The notes beneath the pieces were generated by a model. The model was not told the origin of the DNA and did no database searches. It saw nothing but the letters and a program-made list of their open reading frames with translations. Positions 7,488-8,183 of a stretch of 8,183 nucleotides of DNA are shown in pieces. The position numbers and the translations under genes were made by a program. Source of the stretch: JBGSBR01 sp041730495 (lineage in GTDB: Bacteria; Patescibacteriota; Microgenomatia; UBA1406; GWC2-37-13); the NCBI GenBank assembly GCA_041730495.1, contig JBGSBR010000035.1, positions 1 through 8,183 of the forward strand. Reading direction: 5' to 3'. Within the stretch, counting starts at the first letter, position 1; each line of letters opens with the position of its first letter.

Positions 7488-8183
7488 TTAGTAAAACTCT
7501 GAATAATCCGCTTCGTAAGTGATTGCTTCATTCTTTTGTTTGGTGAGACTGTTGTATACAACTCATAGATACCTGAAAGCATCAGCACCATTCGAAGCCC
7601 AGTCGTGCTTTGGCTGTCTTCGATACGTTTCGTTCTTTGCATCATAGTCTTTGTGATAGCTTGTGAGAGCATTGATACCACGTTCACAATTGTTATCATC
7701 CATCCATACGTTCTTGAACATTCGTCTCACTGCATCGATTCAGTCTTCAATAGGTAGTCTTGGTACTACTTCGATATTCTTCATACCGATAGAGTAGAGG
7801 AATGATTTGCGTGATTGTCCTGTTTGTAGTTCTTTCACTTCTACATCGTGAGGGAGATAGTGAGTTCCATACTTGTAAGGTTTACCATTTAGCACCTCAA
7901 CATAGTGAGAGAGACTTTCTCCAGACATTTCGTAGTAGTCTATTATTCGTACTTCCTTTCCATATATCTGAAAGAACCATATTGCTGTAGTATCGTTGAT
8001 ACCCAAATCCCAAGCTGTATGAACTTGGAGTGTAGGCTCGTGAGGTACGTTTGATATTCTTCACTGACTGCGAGCATCACGCATTTGGTCTGCGTAGTAA
8101 GCTCATTTTACAGAAGCATCAAAGCTTACAAAGTATTCCTGCTGTACCAAGTCTTCATCCATTCCATCTCTACGCTCTTCGTC
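7488..8183 (-). CDS. terL: Terminase large subunit, C-terminal nuclease part
   Basis: 231 residues are visible, open at the right window edge; the N-terminal ATPase lies outside. It ends at TAA 7488-7490. This is the RNase-H-like nuclease that cuts concatemeric DNA during packaging. Visible motifs are FVSFDASVKGAYYADQMRDA (about 18-37), TAWDLGINDTTAIWFFQ with the first metal-binding Asp (visible residue 59), HYLPHDVE (Asp 113), and KHDWASNGADAFRYL with the last acidic site (Asp 201). TGA codes for glycine at visible residues 27, 41, 148 and 207, of which VKGAYY, SQGRIS and IEDGI are conserved-glycine positions in the family; TGG is used at TAWDLG and HDWAS. With the standard code it would be cut into short pieces. 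The gene precedes the portal, the normal order. Confidence 0.92.

Noticed and set aside
7488..8183. Mycoplasma-type code 4 (TGA = tryptophan)
   Set aside because: TGA sits at conserved glycine positions of the terminase, and tryptophans are written TGG.

Overview
This window is a piece of a tailed-phage (Caudoviricetes) genome, or of an integrated copy, carrying the DNA-packaging, head and tail structural module. All genes lie on the minus strand, so the module reads from right to left. It is almost fully coding: no gap exceeds about 75 bases, and several stop/start junctions are 1-2 bases apart. No tRNA, integrase, IS or CRISPR is visible.

The key to the window is its genetic code. Read with the standard code, most genes break into pieces at TGA. 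Read with TGA as glycine (translation table 25, known from Absconditabacteria/SR1 and Gracilibacteria), they become long intact proteins. Glycine rather than tryptophan is indicated because in-frame TGA falls where terminase large subunits have conserved glycines (VKGAYY, SQGRIS, IEDGI), while tryptophan positions (TAWDLG, HDWAS) use TGG. I count 52 in-frame TGA codons. Every gene whose end is visible stops at TAA or TAG, none at TGA. The likely host is therefore an Absconditabacteria- or Gracilibacteria-type bacterium (inference).

Layout in transcription order. 8183-7488: large terminase, with only the C-terminal nuclease part inside the window. 7487-7441: short gap with an extended -10 promoter-like sequence and a palindrome. 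7440-5512: portal protein, 642 aa. 5509-4641: three small unidentified proteins (108, 137 and 85 aa), the last two overlapping by 131 bases in different frames. 4575-3958: acidic scaffold-like protein. 3916-2975: major capsid protein of the N4-gp56 family. 2974-2902: gap with a hairpin. 2901-2206: probable head-tail connector. 2204-657: 515-aa beta-rich tail or structural protein. 682-239: 147-aa glycine/threonine-rich protein. 237 to the left edge: start of a protein with a Pro/Ala/Thr-rich linker.

Working together: terminase and portal pump DNA into a head built from the capsid protein on the scaffold, the connector closes the portal, and the downstream proteins form tail or surface structures. 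The capsid gene avoids TGA-glycine entirely although its neighbours use it freely. Start codons generally lack a Shine-Dalgarno sequence and are often preceded by C/T-rich stretches.
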